A stretch of DNA of 64,000 nucleotides from Vibrio tubiashii ATCC 19109 (GCF_000772105.1 NZ_CP009355.1:620001-684000), one strand, 5' to 3'. Positions 16,210 through 24,638 are shown, numbered from the stretch's first letter. Numbers and translations are program-made. Notes: generated from the sequence alone by a model not told the origin.

Positions 16210-18117
16210 TTAGAATACGTATTGTGCACCAACACCAGCTGAGAACTGATCTTTAGAAACCTTACCTTTTGTTTCATAGTTGACACTCATAGAGCCAGAC
16301 CAGTTTTCAGTGAATTGCATAGCGCCACCAATTGCGATAGCCTTCTTTTGACCTGCGGCGCCCATACCAACACCAACACCATATTGTCCGGCCTGAGAGA
16401 GTACTGGTCTTGCGTTTGTAATTGCGTGAGAAGACGCTACAACGCCATCCATACGGTCTTCAAGAACGAGCATCTTGTTACCCATGTTTTTCATATCAGC
16501 TTCTAGGCCATCGATACGCTTTGTATTGTCTTCAATCGCAGTATTTTGAGCTGCAATTTGACGACCAGCCTCAGTAACGGCTTTATCGCCATGCTTGTCA
16601 AGGTAGTCTTCAATGTCTTTACCAATTGCGTAGATTTCGTCGATCTTCTTTTTATTGTCTTCAATATCTAGGTGAGTATCATCGATGTCGTTAGTGTTTG
16701 GACCACCATTACCACCACCATTTTGCTTCAAATCATCAATCTGAGCTTGTAGTGCTGCAATTTTCGCATCCATAGCTTCGACCGCTTGAGAAGCGTGCGC
16801 TTCAGCTTGGCTCGCAAACTCTTCTGCATCGTGGTAAACCTTAGAACCAGCGTCTCTGATTGCCTGCTCACCATCTTTGTACATTGTGTTTACAGCTTCG
16901 GTTGCTCTGCGTTCTGCTTCTTCATCAACTTTGATATCAAATGTGTCGTTGTTTCTTGACTCTGCAATCTCTTTGCGGACTTTCGCAAATTCATCTTTTG
17001 CAAGGTTAACTGCTTTTTCACCGTTCACTTCGACAGCTGTTACACGGCGGTGAGCTAGATCTGCTTGAGAGCGGTTGTATTGTACATTCTCATCAAGGAC
17101 AGAAACTCTGCGATGAGCCAATTCTGCTTGGGAGCGGTTGTAACTCACGTCAGTGTTGATGCTTTCAACTGCTTGCTTCGCATGGAATTCAGCATTGTTC
17201 ATGCGGATATCAGCATCATGGGCACGTTTTGAAAGGTGATTGATTTGAGAGGTGGCGACATTGAGAGCCTTTTCGCCATCCTTACGCAGAGCTGCAGATG
17301 ATTTTGCAACTGCAGCATCTGCTTTTTCTTGAACGTATTTAGTGCCATCTTTCTCCATCAGATCCATTTTACGGTTAAGACCGTCAGCGACAGATTCTAG
17401 TTTCGCTACTTCACGACCGCCTTCAGCGCGAAGTTTATTGTAGGCTGCTTGACCATCTATACGCAGGCCTTTATCTACACCAGAAATCGCAGATTCAACT
17501 TTAGCAACTTCACGACCACCTTCAGCACGAAGTTTGTTGTAGGCTGCTTGTCCATCCATACGCAGACCTTTATCTACACCAGAGATAGCGGATTCAACTT
17601 TAGCGACTTCACGGCCACCTTCAGCGCGAAGTTTGTTGTAGGCTGCTTGACCATCCAAACGCAGACCTTTATCTACACCAGAAATTGCAGATTCAACTTT
17701 AGTAACTTCACGGCCACCTTCAGCACGAAGTTTGTTGTAGGCTGTTTCACCTTTCGAGTAAATATCCTCTACAGTTCTCTTAGCGTGGAATTCAGCGTTG
17801 TTCATACGAATATCAGCATCGTGTACACGTTTAGATAGGTGGTTAATTTGAGAAGAAGCGACATTCATAGCTTCTTCGCCTTCTTTACGGACGTTAGCAA
17901 ACTCTTGCTCTGCCATAGTTGCTCGATCGTTGAAATCTTTAACAACATTCTTCGCGTGGAATTCAGCGTTGTTCATACGAATATCTGCGTCATGAGCACG
18001 TTTAGAAAGATGATTGATTTGAGCTTCAATGATTTTATCTTTGTTTGACATTGTTTCTGCAGCTACGCCAGCAGAGAACAAAGAAGCAACGCTTAAAGCT
18101 ACGATTGTCTTTTTCAT
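16210..18117 (-). CDS. Trimeric autotransporter-like adhesin, coiled-coil stalk with YadA anchor
   Basis: The 635-residue protein has a short signal peptide (MKKTIVALSVASLFSAGVAA) and a very long charged heptad region. The last 65 or so residues have the YadA-type membrane anchor pattern (GQYGVGVGMGAAGQKKAIAI, SMSVNYETKG, GVGAQYVF ending in F). Three copies of INHLSKRxHDADIRMNNAEF lie at about residues 34, 91 and 291, and four copies of a 33-residue unit with AYNKLRAEGGREV at 122-242. No YadA-type head repeats are visible, so the exposed part is essentially a stalk. It is expected to be an outer-membrane trimer used in adhesion, but the ligand is unknown. Confidence 0.85.
   Translation of the reverse strand: MKKTIVALSVASLFSAGVAAETMSNKDKIIEAQINHLSKRAHDADIRMNNAEFHAKNVVKDFNDRATMAEQEFANVRKEGEEAMNVASSQINHLSKRVHDADIRMNNAEFHAKRTVEDIYSKGETAYNKLRAEGGREVTKVESAISGVDKGLRLDGQAAYNKLRAEGGREVAKVESAISGVDKGLRMDGQAAYNKLRAEGGREVAKVESAISGVDKGLRIDGQAAYNKLRAEGGREVAKLESVADGLNRKMDLMEKDGTKYVQEKADAAVAKSSAALRKDGEKALNVATSQINHLSKRAHDADIRMNNAEFHAKQAVESINTDVSYNRSQAELAHRRVSVLDENVQYNRSQADLAHRRVTAVEVNGEKAVNLAKDEFAKVRKEIAESRNNDTFDIKVDEEAERRATEAVNTMYKDGEQAIRDAGSKVYHDAEEFASQAEAHASQAVEAMDAKIAALQAQIDDLKQNGGGNGGPNTNDIDDTHLDIEDNKKKIDEIYAIGKDIEDYLDKHGDKAVTEAGRQIAAQNTAIEDNTKRIDGLEADMKNMGNKMLVLEDRMDGVVASSHAITNARPVLSQAGQYGVGVGMGAAGQKKAIAIGGAMQFTENWSGSMSVNYETKGKVSKDQFSAGVGAQYVF
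17392..17754 (-). repeat. Four tandem 99-bp repeats inside the adhesin gene
   Basis: The units encode 33 residues around AAYNKLRAEGGREVAKVES and AISGVDKGLR. They are nearly identical at DNA level (repeated caccttcagc-gcgaagttt blocks), so copy number could change by recombination or slippage. Confidence 0.88.
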
Positions 18118-18202
18118 TATATTTCCAATAAATATTTGTATTAGTGTTTTATTTTTTAGGTGGGGGAGGGTTATCTCCCCACGCTAAAATTCATAAATGA
18201 GA

Positions 18203-19036
18203 TTAGAAGCTGTACTGAACGCCGATTTTGAATACGTTGTCGTTCTTGTATTTTTCGTTTACTGATAACGGCATACCGTCGTCGCGTGAACCGCTACCTT
18301 TCAGATGCGTTTTGCCTTTGTAGGTGTACTGAGCGTATGGTTTTAGATCACCAAATGAGGTAAGTACTGCTTTTAACTCAAGCTCTTGAGATTTAGCCGA
18401 TGCATCACCGTTTGCTGTTCCAAAAGGCTCAACCTTTAAATGACCATCAATGTCAGCGCGCTTAACGATGTAGTTCGCTGAAAGGTCAACCGTGTCTGCT
18501 ACGTTGTAGCCAACCGTTAAGTCAACACGGTGAACTTTAGATTTATGACTACCGTTTCCAGTGGCTGAATTTAAACCCTGAGTTGCCGAGAACTCACCCT
18601 TACCATCTGAAATTTCGTAGCGGTAACGCGCTGCTGTGTATAGGCCGTTATCGAATGCGTAACCGCCTTTGATGCCAAATTTGGCAATGTTGCTGTCTTT
18701 GTAGGTTGCTTCACCGTTTACACCATCGACTGCTGGGTTAGCGATGTACTTGTACTCTTTTGAGTAACCTGACGGTACGGTTAAGTCGAAAGATGGCATG
18801 ATGAATGCGTTACCCATCTCAACCTTGTAGTCCAACGAGAATGTTGTCTCTTTGTGGCGTTTTAGGTTTTCTGCACCAACAAATTCGATACCGCCTGCTA
18901 GTCCACCAATGATTTGGTCGTGGAACTTAATAGTCGTTTCTTTGTTGTCGCCATGCGAAGCTTCTAGATCGAAAGCTGCGCTTGAGAAAGAAGTTAGTGC
19001 TGCTAGAACTGCTGTTGCGACTGCTAGTTTTTTCAT
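18203..19036 (-). CDS. KdgM-like (oligogalacturonate-type) outer membrane porin
   Basis: The start is ATG 19036, because it begins a clear signal peptide (MKKLAVATAVLAALTSFSSA); the longer frame upstream to 19180 is not credible. The 277-residue product is a succession of amphipathic beta strands with girdles such as AKFGIKGGYAFDNGLYTAAR, RVDLTVGYNVADTVDLSANY and a final KIGVQYSF with C-terminal Phe. This pattern matches the KdgM/OmpL family of 12-strand acidic-oligosaccharide porins. No pectin or alginate genes are nearby, so the ligand is open. It lies 85 bp upstream of the adhesin gene. Confidence 0.8.
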   Translation of the reverse strand: MKKLAVATAVLAALTSFSSAAFDLEASHGDNKETTIKFHDQIIGGLAGGIEFVGAENLKRHKETTFSLDYKVEMGNAFIMPSFDLTVPSGYSKEYKYIANPAVDGVNGEATYKDSNIAKFGIKGGYAFDNGLYTAARYRYEISDGKGEFSATQGLNSATGNGSHKSKVHRVDLTVGYNVADTVDLSANYIVKRADIDGHLKVEPFGTANGDASAKSQELELKAVLTSFGDLKPYAQYTYKGKTHLKGSGSRDDGMPLSVNEKYKNDNVFKIGVQYSF

Positions 19037-19364
19037 GTTTATACCTACTATAAATTTGATAATGAAAAAACCTTCCTTGGGTGGCTCATGTTTGGGGAAT
19101 TCCGCTTCCTCCTGTTTCATTCTTGAGCTCGCAAAGAATAATACAGTGTTCAAGTCCGTTTGTGAACCCGCAAAATCCACAAATGAAGTTAATTTGTTTG
19201 AAAAAGATTAATTATGACACTCTGCTGACATTGTATAAACTTTGGTTTCAAAAGTGATCTCTCGGGTGGGTGTGACACCGAACAGCGATTTTAATTAGCA
19301 AGAATGATCAGATAACAACTCTGTATGGTGTATGGCCAGAGTTTTAAAGTTCGTTAAATGCAAA

Positions 19365-19391
19365 AGCCCTAGAGCGATGCACTCTAGGGCT
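19365..19391 (-). terminator. Terminator after the repeat lipoprotein gene
   Basis: On the minus strand AGCCCTAGAG-n7-CTCTAGGGCT is followed by TTTGCATTT, about 60 bp past the lipoprotein stop. It separates the small-gene cluster from the porin gene. Confidence 0.8.
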
Positions 19392-19450
19392 AGGAACAAA
19401 TATATCGGAGGAGGTAGAATTGAGTTGTTGTAAACGTGAGCGATATTGGT

Positions 19451-20065
19451 TTATTGACTTTCACCAACGACGACAACATCACCGGTTTCTTCGTCAAGGT
19501 AGGCGCCAATTGGCTGTAGGTCTTCGTCACTTGCTTGAGCTGTATCATGTTCACCCACCACAACAACATCACCAGTCTCTTCATCTAGGTATGCGCCGAT
19601 TGGTTGAAGTTGCTCATCCTCTGCAGGCGCAGTTTCTTGTTCACCTACAATAACCACTTCGCCAGTCTCTTCATCTAAGTAAGCGCCAATCGGTTGAGGT
19701 TCAGCGATAACGAATTCGTAACAGATCTTCGCGTCAACGATTCCTGCAAGCTTGTTTGACTCACCCGCGATTTTGCCTGGCTGGTTTTCAGCTAACCAAT
19801 CGTTAGTTGCTGCGCGAAGTGGTGCTTCTTCTTTAGAGCCGAAAATGCCTGAGTCGTTGTAACAGGTCAGAACCTTTCCATCGCTAAAACGGTGTTTTGC
19901 GACCGTGTACTGGTTACCGTCAGGTGCGTTGTAGATAGAGTCGTTTGAAGTCACATCGTAAGTCACTAATTGACGGGCACCTTGTACATCGTTGTAAATA
20001 GAGCAGCCGCCTAGAGTAGAAGCAGCGACAATAGCAACAAGCAAAGACTTAACAGTAGTTTTCAT
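19451..20065 (-). CDS. Lipoprotein with C-terminal 30-residue repeats, unknown function
   Basis: The 204-residue protein has a lipoprotein signal (MKTTVKSLLVAIVAASTLGGC, lipobox LGGC, Cys21). A globular part of about 100 residues follows, with two cysteines (VLTCYND and AKICYEF). Three tandem copies of QPIGAYLDEETGDVVVVGE start at residues 124, 154 and 184, with acidic linkers. I do not recognise the family. The lack of a +2 Asp suggests an outer-membrane anchor. The repeats look like small beta hairpins that could bind a partner or span periplasm. It is the last gene of the small-gene cluster. Confidence 0.75.
   Translation of the reverse strand: MKTTVKSLLVAIVAASTLGGCSIYNDVQGARQLVTYDVTSNDSIYNAPDGNQYTVAKHRFSDGKVLTCYNDSGIFGSKEEAPLRAATNDWLAENQPGKIAGESNKLAGIVDAKICYEFVIAEPQPIGAYLDEETGEVVIVGEQETAPAEDEQLQPIGAYLDEETGDVVVVGEHDTAQASDEDLQPIGAYLDEETGDVVVVGESQ
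19454..19696 (-). repeat. Three tandem 90-bp repeats in the lipoprotein gene
   Basis: Each unit encodes 30 residues beginning QPIGAYLDEETG, the last one truncated. The DNA units differ mostly at third codon positions, so purifying selection at the protein level is likely. Confidence 0.85.
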
Positions 20066-20218
20066 TTTCGATTCCTATTTATTTCGTATTAAAGGACGTG
20101 GAGCGACCTTAAATGTCGTGTTTTGCATCGATAAGGCATAAATGAAACCTTAGAGACGCAAATATGGATTAAATTCTGATAGTTATGAGCAGTTTATGTT
20201 GAGAGCTTGCTGCCTAGC

Positions 20219-20524
20219 TTAAAGGACAAGCTCAACCACTCGGCCTATTTGATATTTCATTTTGTCAGACTTACGCTGTTGAAATAGATAGCGCTCGTTC
20301 GCCTGTTGCCAGCCAGAAGTGAGCAAGCAACTGGTATGGTCACCAGTTTCGGCTGACGCCTCTAAACAGGCTTGGCTAATGGAATGACATTCGCCATAAC
20401 TTTTGCTGATAGACTGGTTTACCTCGTGGTAATAGTCTGCACAGGAGCTAAGGTATGAAGTGCTAACTGAAAAAACAAAGCATCCGACGATTGCACCAGT
20501 TAGTGCAGTAGAAAATACGTTCAT
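20219..20524 (-). CDS. Small membrane-anchored protein, unknown
   Basis: The 101-residue protein has an N-terminal hydrophobic segment (ALTGAIVGCFVFSVSTSYL) and then a polar part with four cysteines (SSCADYY, GECHS, QACLEA, TSCLLTS), suggesting a secreted or periplasmic disulfide-rich domain. GGAG stands before ATG 20524, and the start overlaps the stop of the upstream gene by one base, so they are coupled. I do not recognise a family. Confidence 0.6.
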   Translation of the reverse strand: MNVFSTALTGAIVGCFVFSVSTSYLSSCADYYHEVNQSISKSYGECHSISQACLEASAETGDHTSCLLTSGWQQANERYLFQQRKSDKMKYQIGRVVELVL

Positions 20525-20994
20525 TATCGATTCTCCGCCGCGATAGCTTTGCCGATGCAGGTGCTGTTGAATACGCTAAGCGAGTCGCTGATCAAACGAA
20601 TGATGTCAGGCAGTAACAAGCCGTCGCTGAGGTTTTCCTCAACTTTTTTGTTTATCAGACCCATAGTGATGTTGAGAAAGCGATAACCTTTTAGCTGTTC
20701 ATCTTCTGTACCATGAGTAATCAGTCTATTTCCAATTAAAGCATGGCTAAGGAGTATCTTTTCATTCTCGCTAGCACCTTGAGTTTGTAGAGGCGAAAAC
20801 TTAACCGCCTTCGCTCGTGTGTTGTGCGAGTCAACCATAGCTTTTATCGCTTTAGCAAAATTGAGGCTGTGAGCGATACGGTGATGCTTCTTGTCATTGC
20901 CAAAGTGACGATCAAGCAGCTTTGCATTGTATCTACCGAGCACGTGGTTGAGCCAAATTGAAGGAAATAGAGATTGAACAATTGAACTGATCAT
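20524..20994 (-). CDS. Hypothetical protein, 156 aa
   Basis: ATG 20994 has GAGGTG at 5 bases. The product is mainly helical and basic in the first half (NHVLGRYNAKLLDRHFGNDK), without signal peptide or long membrane segment, and has a single Cys near the end (NSTCIGKA). It overlaps the next gene by one base and lies 34 bp after the 78-aa gene. No family is recognised. Confidence 0.6.
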   Translation of the reverse strand: MISSIVQSLFPSIWLNHVLGRYNAKLLDRHFGNDKKHHRIAHSLNFAKAIKAMVDSHNTRAKAVKFSPLQTQGASENEKILLSHALIGNRLITHGTEDEQLKGYRFLNITMGLINKKVEENLSDGLLLPDIIRLISDSLSVFNSTCIGKAIAAENR

Positions 20995-21028
20995 TTTTCA
21001 CCTCGACGAACAATATTTAGCAAATACA

Positions 21029-21265
21029 CTATCTTTTACTATCAAGATATAAGCGCACACCTGTAGCTATGCCTTCTAGCAACTTATCCATAGCGACGAC
21101 ATCAATTTCGCCACCAGATAAATCACGTAAAGATCCATCGACTAGCTTTAATCCGTTCTTTCCTTGTTGGATCGTTAAGGGGATTCCCCAAATACCAGAA
21201 AACCTTTCTGCTTTAGCACGAACCGTTTTTAAACGGTGGGCATCAAGGTGGGTCACGGCTAGCAT
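21029..21265 (-). CDS. Hypothetical protein, 78 aa
   Basis: This short product (MLAVTHLDAHRLKTVRAKAE...) overlaps the end of the membrane-protein gene by 7 bp. It reads as one small alpha/beta domain with KNGLKLVDGSLRDLSGGEID in the middle. GTG codons a few triplets downstream are alternative starts. The overlap and shared strand support a real operon member; its function is unknown. Confidence 0.5.
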   Translation of the reverse strand: MLAVTHLDAHRLKTVRAKAERFSGIWGIPLTIQQGKNGLKLVDGSLRDLSGGEIDVVAMDKLLEGIATGVRLYLDSKR

Positions 21266-21675
21266 GCCTCTTGTGGTTTATTTGTTTTGGTCACTTCATT
21301 CGTTTGAAGTGAAATTGATTTAGTCGGCATAAATAGCAACGCTAAGCCGAGCAACAAAGAGACAACACCAAATACGGCATGTATGGCGCTGCCAACTAAC
21401 ACTGTGCCTTGAATAGCAAGGCTTGAAGCGGTGCCAATTTTAAATGCGGCCTTTAACCTTGCACTGACGATCGCAAAGCTAGCAATCATGCACGTGCTGT
21501 AAGGAACCAAGAGCAAAGTAAATGCTGCCATATGAGATCTTGGAGTAACAAAGTTTACAGTGGCTAATACAATTAATTGGCAAACCACGAGGTTAAGTGC
21601 CATTAGGCCAAGGTATTGTCGACGATTTAAGGTCGCATTTTTAAACGTAAACACCGACTTAACTAGCTGTTTCAT
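21259..21675 (-). CDS. Small integral membrane protein, DUF805-like
   Basis: I take ATG 21675 (MKQLVKSVFTFKNATL) with GGGA 6 bases before; a GTG at 21687 adds four residues. The 138-residue protein has about four hydrophobic helices. The opening FTFKNATLNRRQYLG resembles the F-x-G-R-x-x-R-x-x-Y/F start of DUF805 membrane proteins, but the match is weak. It heads the small-gene run with the 47-aa secreted peptide just upstream. Confidence 0.6.
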   Translation of the reverse strand: MKQLVKSVFTFKNATLNRRQYLGLMALNLVVCQLIVLATVNFVTPRSHMAAFTLLLVPYSTCMIASFAIVSARLKAAFKIGTASSLAIQGTVLVGSAIHAVFGVVSLLLGLALLFMPTKSISLQTNEVTKTNKPQEAC

Positions 21676-21710
21676 TGTTGTTCCCACGCTTAGTTTACTT
21701 AGTCAACGAC

Positions 21711-21854
21711 TTAGCCTTGAATACCGCGTGGTGCACTCGATAAGGAAACCGTCTCAGTGAATGGTGAAGTGTATTTATCTCCAACCTGGCCCACTACATT
21801 TGAGGTAGGTGCTGCGTTAAATAGGGCTAGAACGGCAAGAGTGATGATTTTCAT
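21711..21854 (-). CDS. Putative secreted 47-residue peptide
   Basis: ATG 21854 is preceded by TAGGAG at 9 bases. The 47 codons begin with a typical signal peptide (MKIITLAVLALFNAAPTS) and end in a polar tail of about 28 residues (YTSPFTETVSLSSAPRGIQG) without Cys. It lies 35 bp upstream of the DUF805-like gene on the same strand, so it is probably the first gene of this operon. No homologue is recognised; it may be a secreted peptide or a short envelope component. Confidence 0.5.
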   Translation of the reverse strand: MKIITLAVLALFNAAPTSNVVGQVGDKYTSPFTETVSLSSAPRGIQG

Positions 21855-22265
21855 ACTTGTATACTCCTACGCATCATATTCATCAGTTCGGTAAATTTGG
21901 AGTGATTGTGTTTCAATACTCAACTTGTGATTGCATTGTAGTTTCATGATTGGGTTGTTATGTCAGGCTAATGTCAATTGCAATCATATATGGAATATTT
22001 TGATGGTATTTCATTACAAATGGTGAATCATTATCGTATGAATTACTCAAATTGATGATGGAAGAAGTAAGCTAACCTCAGCACTTAAACTGTGAAAGGT
22101 GTGTGGTTTCATCGGTGGTAGTCTCAAGCAATCGTGATCTATAGCAAGTTTTGGTAGGGAATATTGCTGATATTTAGGTGAATATGAGCTTTCAGTGCCA
22201 TTTTTGACAATCATAGTCTAGATTTATATGTGCTAGGTTTCTTATAAGGGCTGGGTGTATCTAGA
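21855..22265. other. Divergent promoter spacer, 411 bp
   Basis: This spacer separates the small-gene cluster from the binding protein-diguanylate cyclase pair. TTGACA at 22204-22209 with TATGTG at 22227-22232 (17-bp spacer; TATATG overlaps) is a plausible sigma-70 promoter for the rightward pair. Nothing else can be named in it. Confidence 0.5.
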
Positions 22266-23264
22266 ATGCCGGTTTTCAAAAGTAAAAAATTGGCGCTTGG
22301 TGTATCTGTGTTAGTGCTATGCACTGTGGTTGCGGGCGTAATTATTGGGATGAAGGTAGATAAAAAGACCTCGTCTTCTCACATCAAAATTGGGGTGTCT
22401 TTAACACCTTCCTCTTCGCCATTTCTCATCGCTGAGCAGCTTGGCTTGTTCAAGCATTTTGGGCTTGATGCCACACTCTTCCCTTGCTCTAGTGGAGCGG
22501 CTTGTACTCAACTGATGCTGGATCAAAGTGTTGATTATGCCATCGCTTCGGAATCGGTCGTGATGTTTCAAAGTTTTGAACGAGACGATCTTACTCTGCT
22601 TGCGAGTTTTGTTGAATCTGACAACGACCTCAAACTTCTGACGCTTACCCCCGTTAATATACGGAGCGTTGCAGACTTAGATGGTAAGCGGGTAGGAATT
22701 GTAAAAGGCACCGCCAGTGAGTTTTACTTTGATTCTGTACTTATCAGCAATAGTGCTCAGGAGATCGAAGTAGAAAAAATCTACCTACAGCCTCATGAGC
22801 TTGTACCTGCGCTTCTTTCTTACCGTGTTGAAGCAATATCCGCGTGGGAGCCGATGGGGTTTGAAGCCAATTTATTGTCCGTATCTGAAGTTTCTAACTT
22901 AGGTACAAAAGGTGTGTATCAGCTTTCCTTTAACCTTATTACACGGTCCCCATATCTCGAATTCGTTGGAGATGAGCCAGTTCGATTACTGCGAGCACTT
23001 GATATGGCTAACGAGTGGATTAACTCCAACCCTGACAAAGCGCTAAGTATCATTTCACAAAGATTAGATATACCGCTTAATCAAATCGAATGGTCTTGGG
23101 ATGATTATTTGTTTCGTTTATCTTTGGGTAACTCGCTACTTTCTAACCTTCAGCTTCAGTCTCGCTGGGCAATTGAAAATGGCTTTGTTGAGGATACACC
23201 GCCTGACTTTCGTCAAATTTTATATTCCTATCCATACCAACAAGCCGTGGCGTTGAGGGATTAA
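22266..23264 (+). CDS. NMT1/SsuA-like periplasmic binding protein, likely sensor subunit
   Basis: The 332-residue protein has an N-terminal signal anchor (LALGVSVLVLCTVVAGVIIG) and then an SBP fold of the NMT1/ThiY/SsuA type (HIKIGVSLTPSSSPFLIAEQ, GLFKHFGLDA, VADLDGKRVGIVKGTASEFY). No lipobox is visible, so it is membrane-anchored or secreted. No ABC permease or ATPase is nearby; a membrane diguanylate cyclase starts 3 bp after its stop. The pair therefore resembles NspS-MbaA, where a binding protein reports a ligand to a c-di-GMP enzyme. The ligand is unknown. Confidence 0.82.
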   Translation: MPVFKSKKLALGVSVLVLCTVVAGVIIGMKVDKKTSSSHIKIGVSLTPSSSPFLIAEQLGLFKHFGLDATLFPCSSGAACTQLMLDQSVDYAIASESVVMFQSFERDDLTLLASFVESDNDLKLLTLTPVNIRSVADLDGKRVGIVKGTASEFYFDSVLISNSAQEIEVEKIYLQPHELVPALLSYRVEAISAWEPMGFEANLLSVSEVSNLGTKGVYQLSFNLITRSPYLEFVGDEPVRLLRALDMANEWINSNPDKALSIISQRLDIPLNQIEWSWDDYLFRLSLGNSLLSNLQLQSRWAIENGFVEDTPPDFRQILYSYPYQQAVALRD

Positions 23265-23267
23265 GCG

Positions 23268-24638
23268 ATGTTGGATTCACTGTTTAAGAAGATGTTCATC
23301 TTATCGACAACCACCATGATTCTAACTTTGTTTATTGTGGTCTCTTTCTTCAAGATTAATGAACAGCAAAAGGTCACCAAGGTCGAGCTAGATCAAATCA
23401 TCGACTTACAGCTATGTGTCGATTTGCTAAGAAGCCAATTGTGGGTGTTTAAGCAGTTCGGTGATGGTTCTAGTCTTAACCAAGTAGAAGTCGCGCAAGC
23501 GGAGCTTTCAACCAAACTCACCGCCTACAAAGGGAGTAATATCCAACTCGACAATCTTCAGCGGATGAACCACAGCTTGCATACACTTTTGATTAGAGAG
23601 AAGCAGCTTTACTTTGTTGGAGCTCAGAGCAATGCAGATGATGCTGCTTCTATTCTAAATGCGAGGAACCTTCTTCACTCTCGCTACAACATGATTGTGC
23701 AAAACATGACGGAGGAATTGGCATACGTTCATCGATTAGTAGTTAAGAGAAATGCTTCTTCGCTAGAAAACGTCATGTCGACTGCGGCGGCGTGGCTGAT
23801 TCTATGTTCGATTTTGGTGAGTGTCACAGCATGGTTAATCCTGTTCCGCTTTAAATCAGGGGCTGAAGCGATGAAAGCAGCGATTCTGAATCTAGCGCAA
23901 GGTCGATTAGATACCAAAGTTGAAGCGGTCAAGATGGACAGTGAGTTTCGTGTGATCGCGAATTTCTTTAACCAGATGACGGTCTCTTTGTGTCACTCGA
24001 CAGTGACCAAGCAAGAGCTCGAAGAAGAGATCATTCGACAAACCAAACAGCTCAAGCATAAGCAAGAACAACTGCTGTTTTTATCAGAACATGATCCACT
24101 CACGAATTTAATGAATAGAAGAGCCTTCGATAAACAACTAGAACAGTCGATTGTTAGGGCCAAGCGAACCGGACATAAATTCGCGTTATTGTTTATCGAC
24201 TTAGATGACTTTAAAAACGTCAATGACAATTACGGTCACGATGCAGGTGATTATGTGTTAGTGAAAATTGCTGAGCGCCTGTCAGATTGCGTTCGCGAGT
24301 CTGACATAGTAGGAAGATTGGGGGGCGATGAGTTTGTGGTTTGCCTCGATTTGCTGAAAGATCTGGAAGGTGTTCCTGGGAAAATCGCTCAAATAGGGGA
24401 AGTGATTAAATCGCCGATCGTTTTTGCTGGGCATTCATTGAGTGTGGGTTCGAGCATCGGGATTGCCTGTTTCCCAGAGCAGGGGACAACCAAAGATGAG
24501 CTAATCTGTATTGCCGATAAAGCCATGTATGTTCAGAAAGAATGTAAGGATCAAGTGCAGGCTGAGCAAGAAGAAAAATCGGATTCACAAAAGACGCAAA
24601 ACGTCGTAAAGCTATTTGCGCAAAGTAACAAACAATAG
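23268..24638 (+). CDS. Membrane diguanylate cyclase (HAMP-GGDEF)
   Basis: The 456-residue protein has TM1 (about 9-28), a periplasmic helical domain of about 140 residues, TM2 (about 169-190), HAMP and a coiled coil. The GGDEF domain opens EHDPLTNLMNRRAFDKQL and has the intact signature RLGGDEFVV, preceded by the allosteric I-site RESD at the canonical 5-residue distance. It should make c-di-GMP and be product-inhibited. The 4-base gap to the SBP gene indicates a sensor-effector pair. A polar tail of about 30 residues follows the catalytic domain. Confidence 0.9.
   Translation: MLDSLFKKMFILSTTTMILTLFIVVSFFKINEQQKVTKVELDQIIDLQLCVDLLRSQLWVFKQFGDGSSLNQVEVAQAELSTKLTAYKGSNIQLDNLQRMNHSLHTLLIREKQLYFVGAQSNADDAASILNARNLLHSRYNMIVQNMTEELAYVHRLVVKRNASSLENVMSTAAAWLILCSILVSVTAWLILFRFKSGAEAMKAAILNLAQGRLDTKVEAVKMDSEFRVIANFFNQMTVSLCHSTVTKQELEEEIIRQTKQLKHKQEQLLFLSEHDPLTNLMNRRAFDKQLEQSIVRAKRTGHKFALLFIDLDDFKNVNDNYGHDAGDYVLVKIAERLSDCVRESDIVGRLGGDEFVVCLDLLKDLEGVPGKIAQIGEVIKSPIVFAGHSLSVGSSIGIACFPEQGTTKDELICIADKAMYVQKECKDQVQAEQEEKSDSQKTQNVVKLFAQSNKQ

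Noticed and set aside
17392..17754. CRISPR array
   Set aside because: The regularly repeated 99-bp units encode 33 residues in frame within the adhesin and have no spacer-repeat structure.
17449..18048. Plus-strand frames with repeated FSxxFVVGC blocks opposite the adhesin
   Set aside because: The repeats are the complement of the adhesin's tandem units; no SD, and the product has no plausible fold.
18130..18182. Terminator between the porin and adhesin genes
   Set aside because: GTGGGG and CCCCAC can pair, but neither strand has a T-run after the stem; readthrough into the adhesin gene is equally likely.
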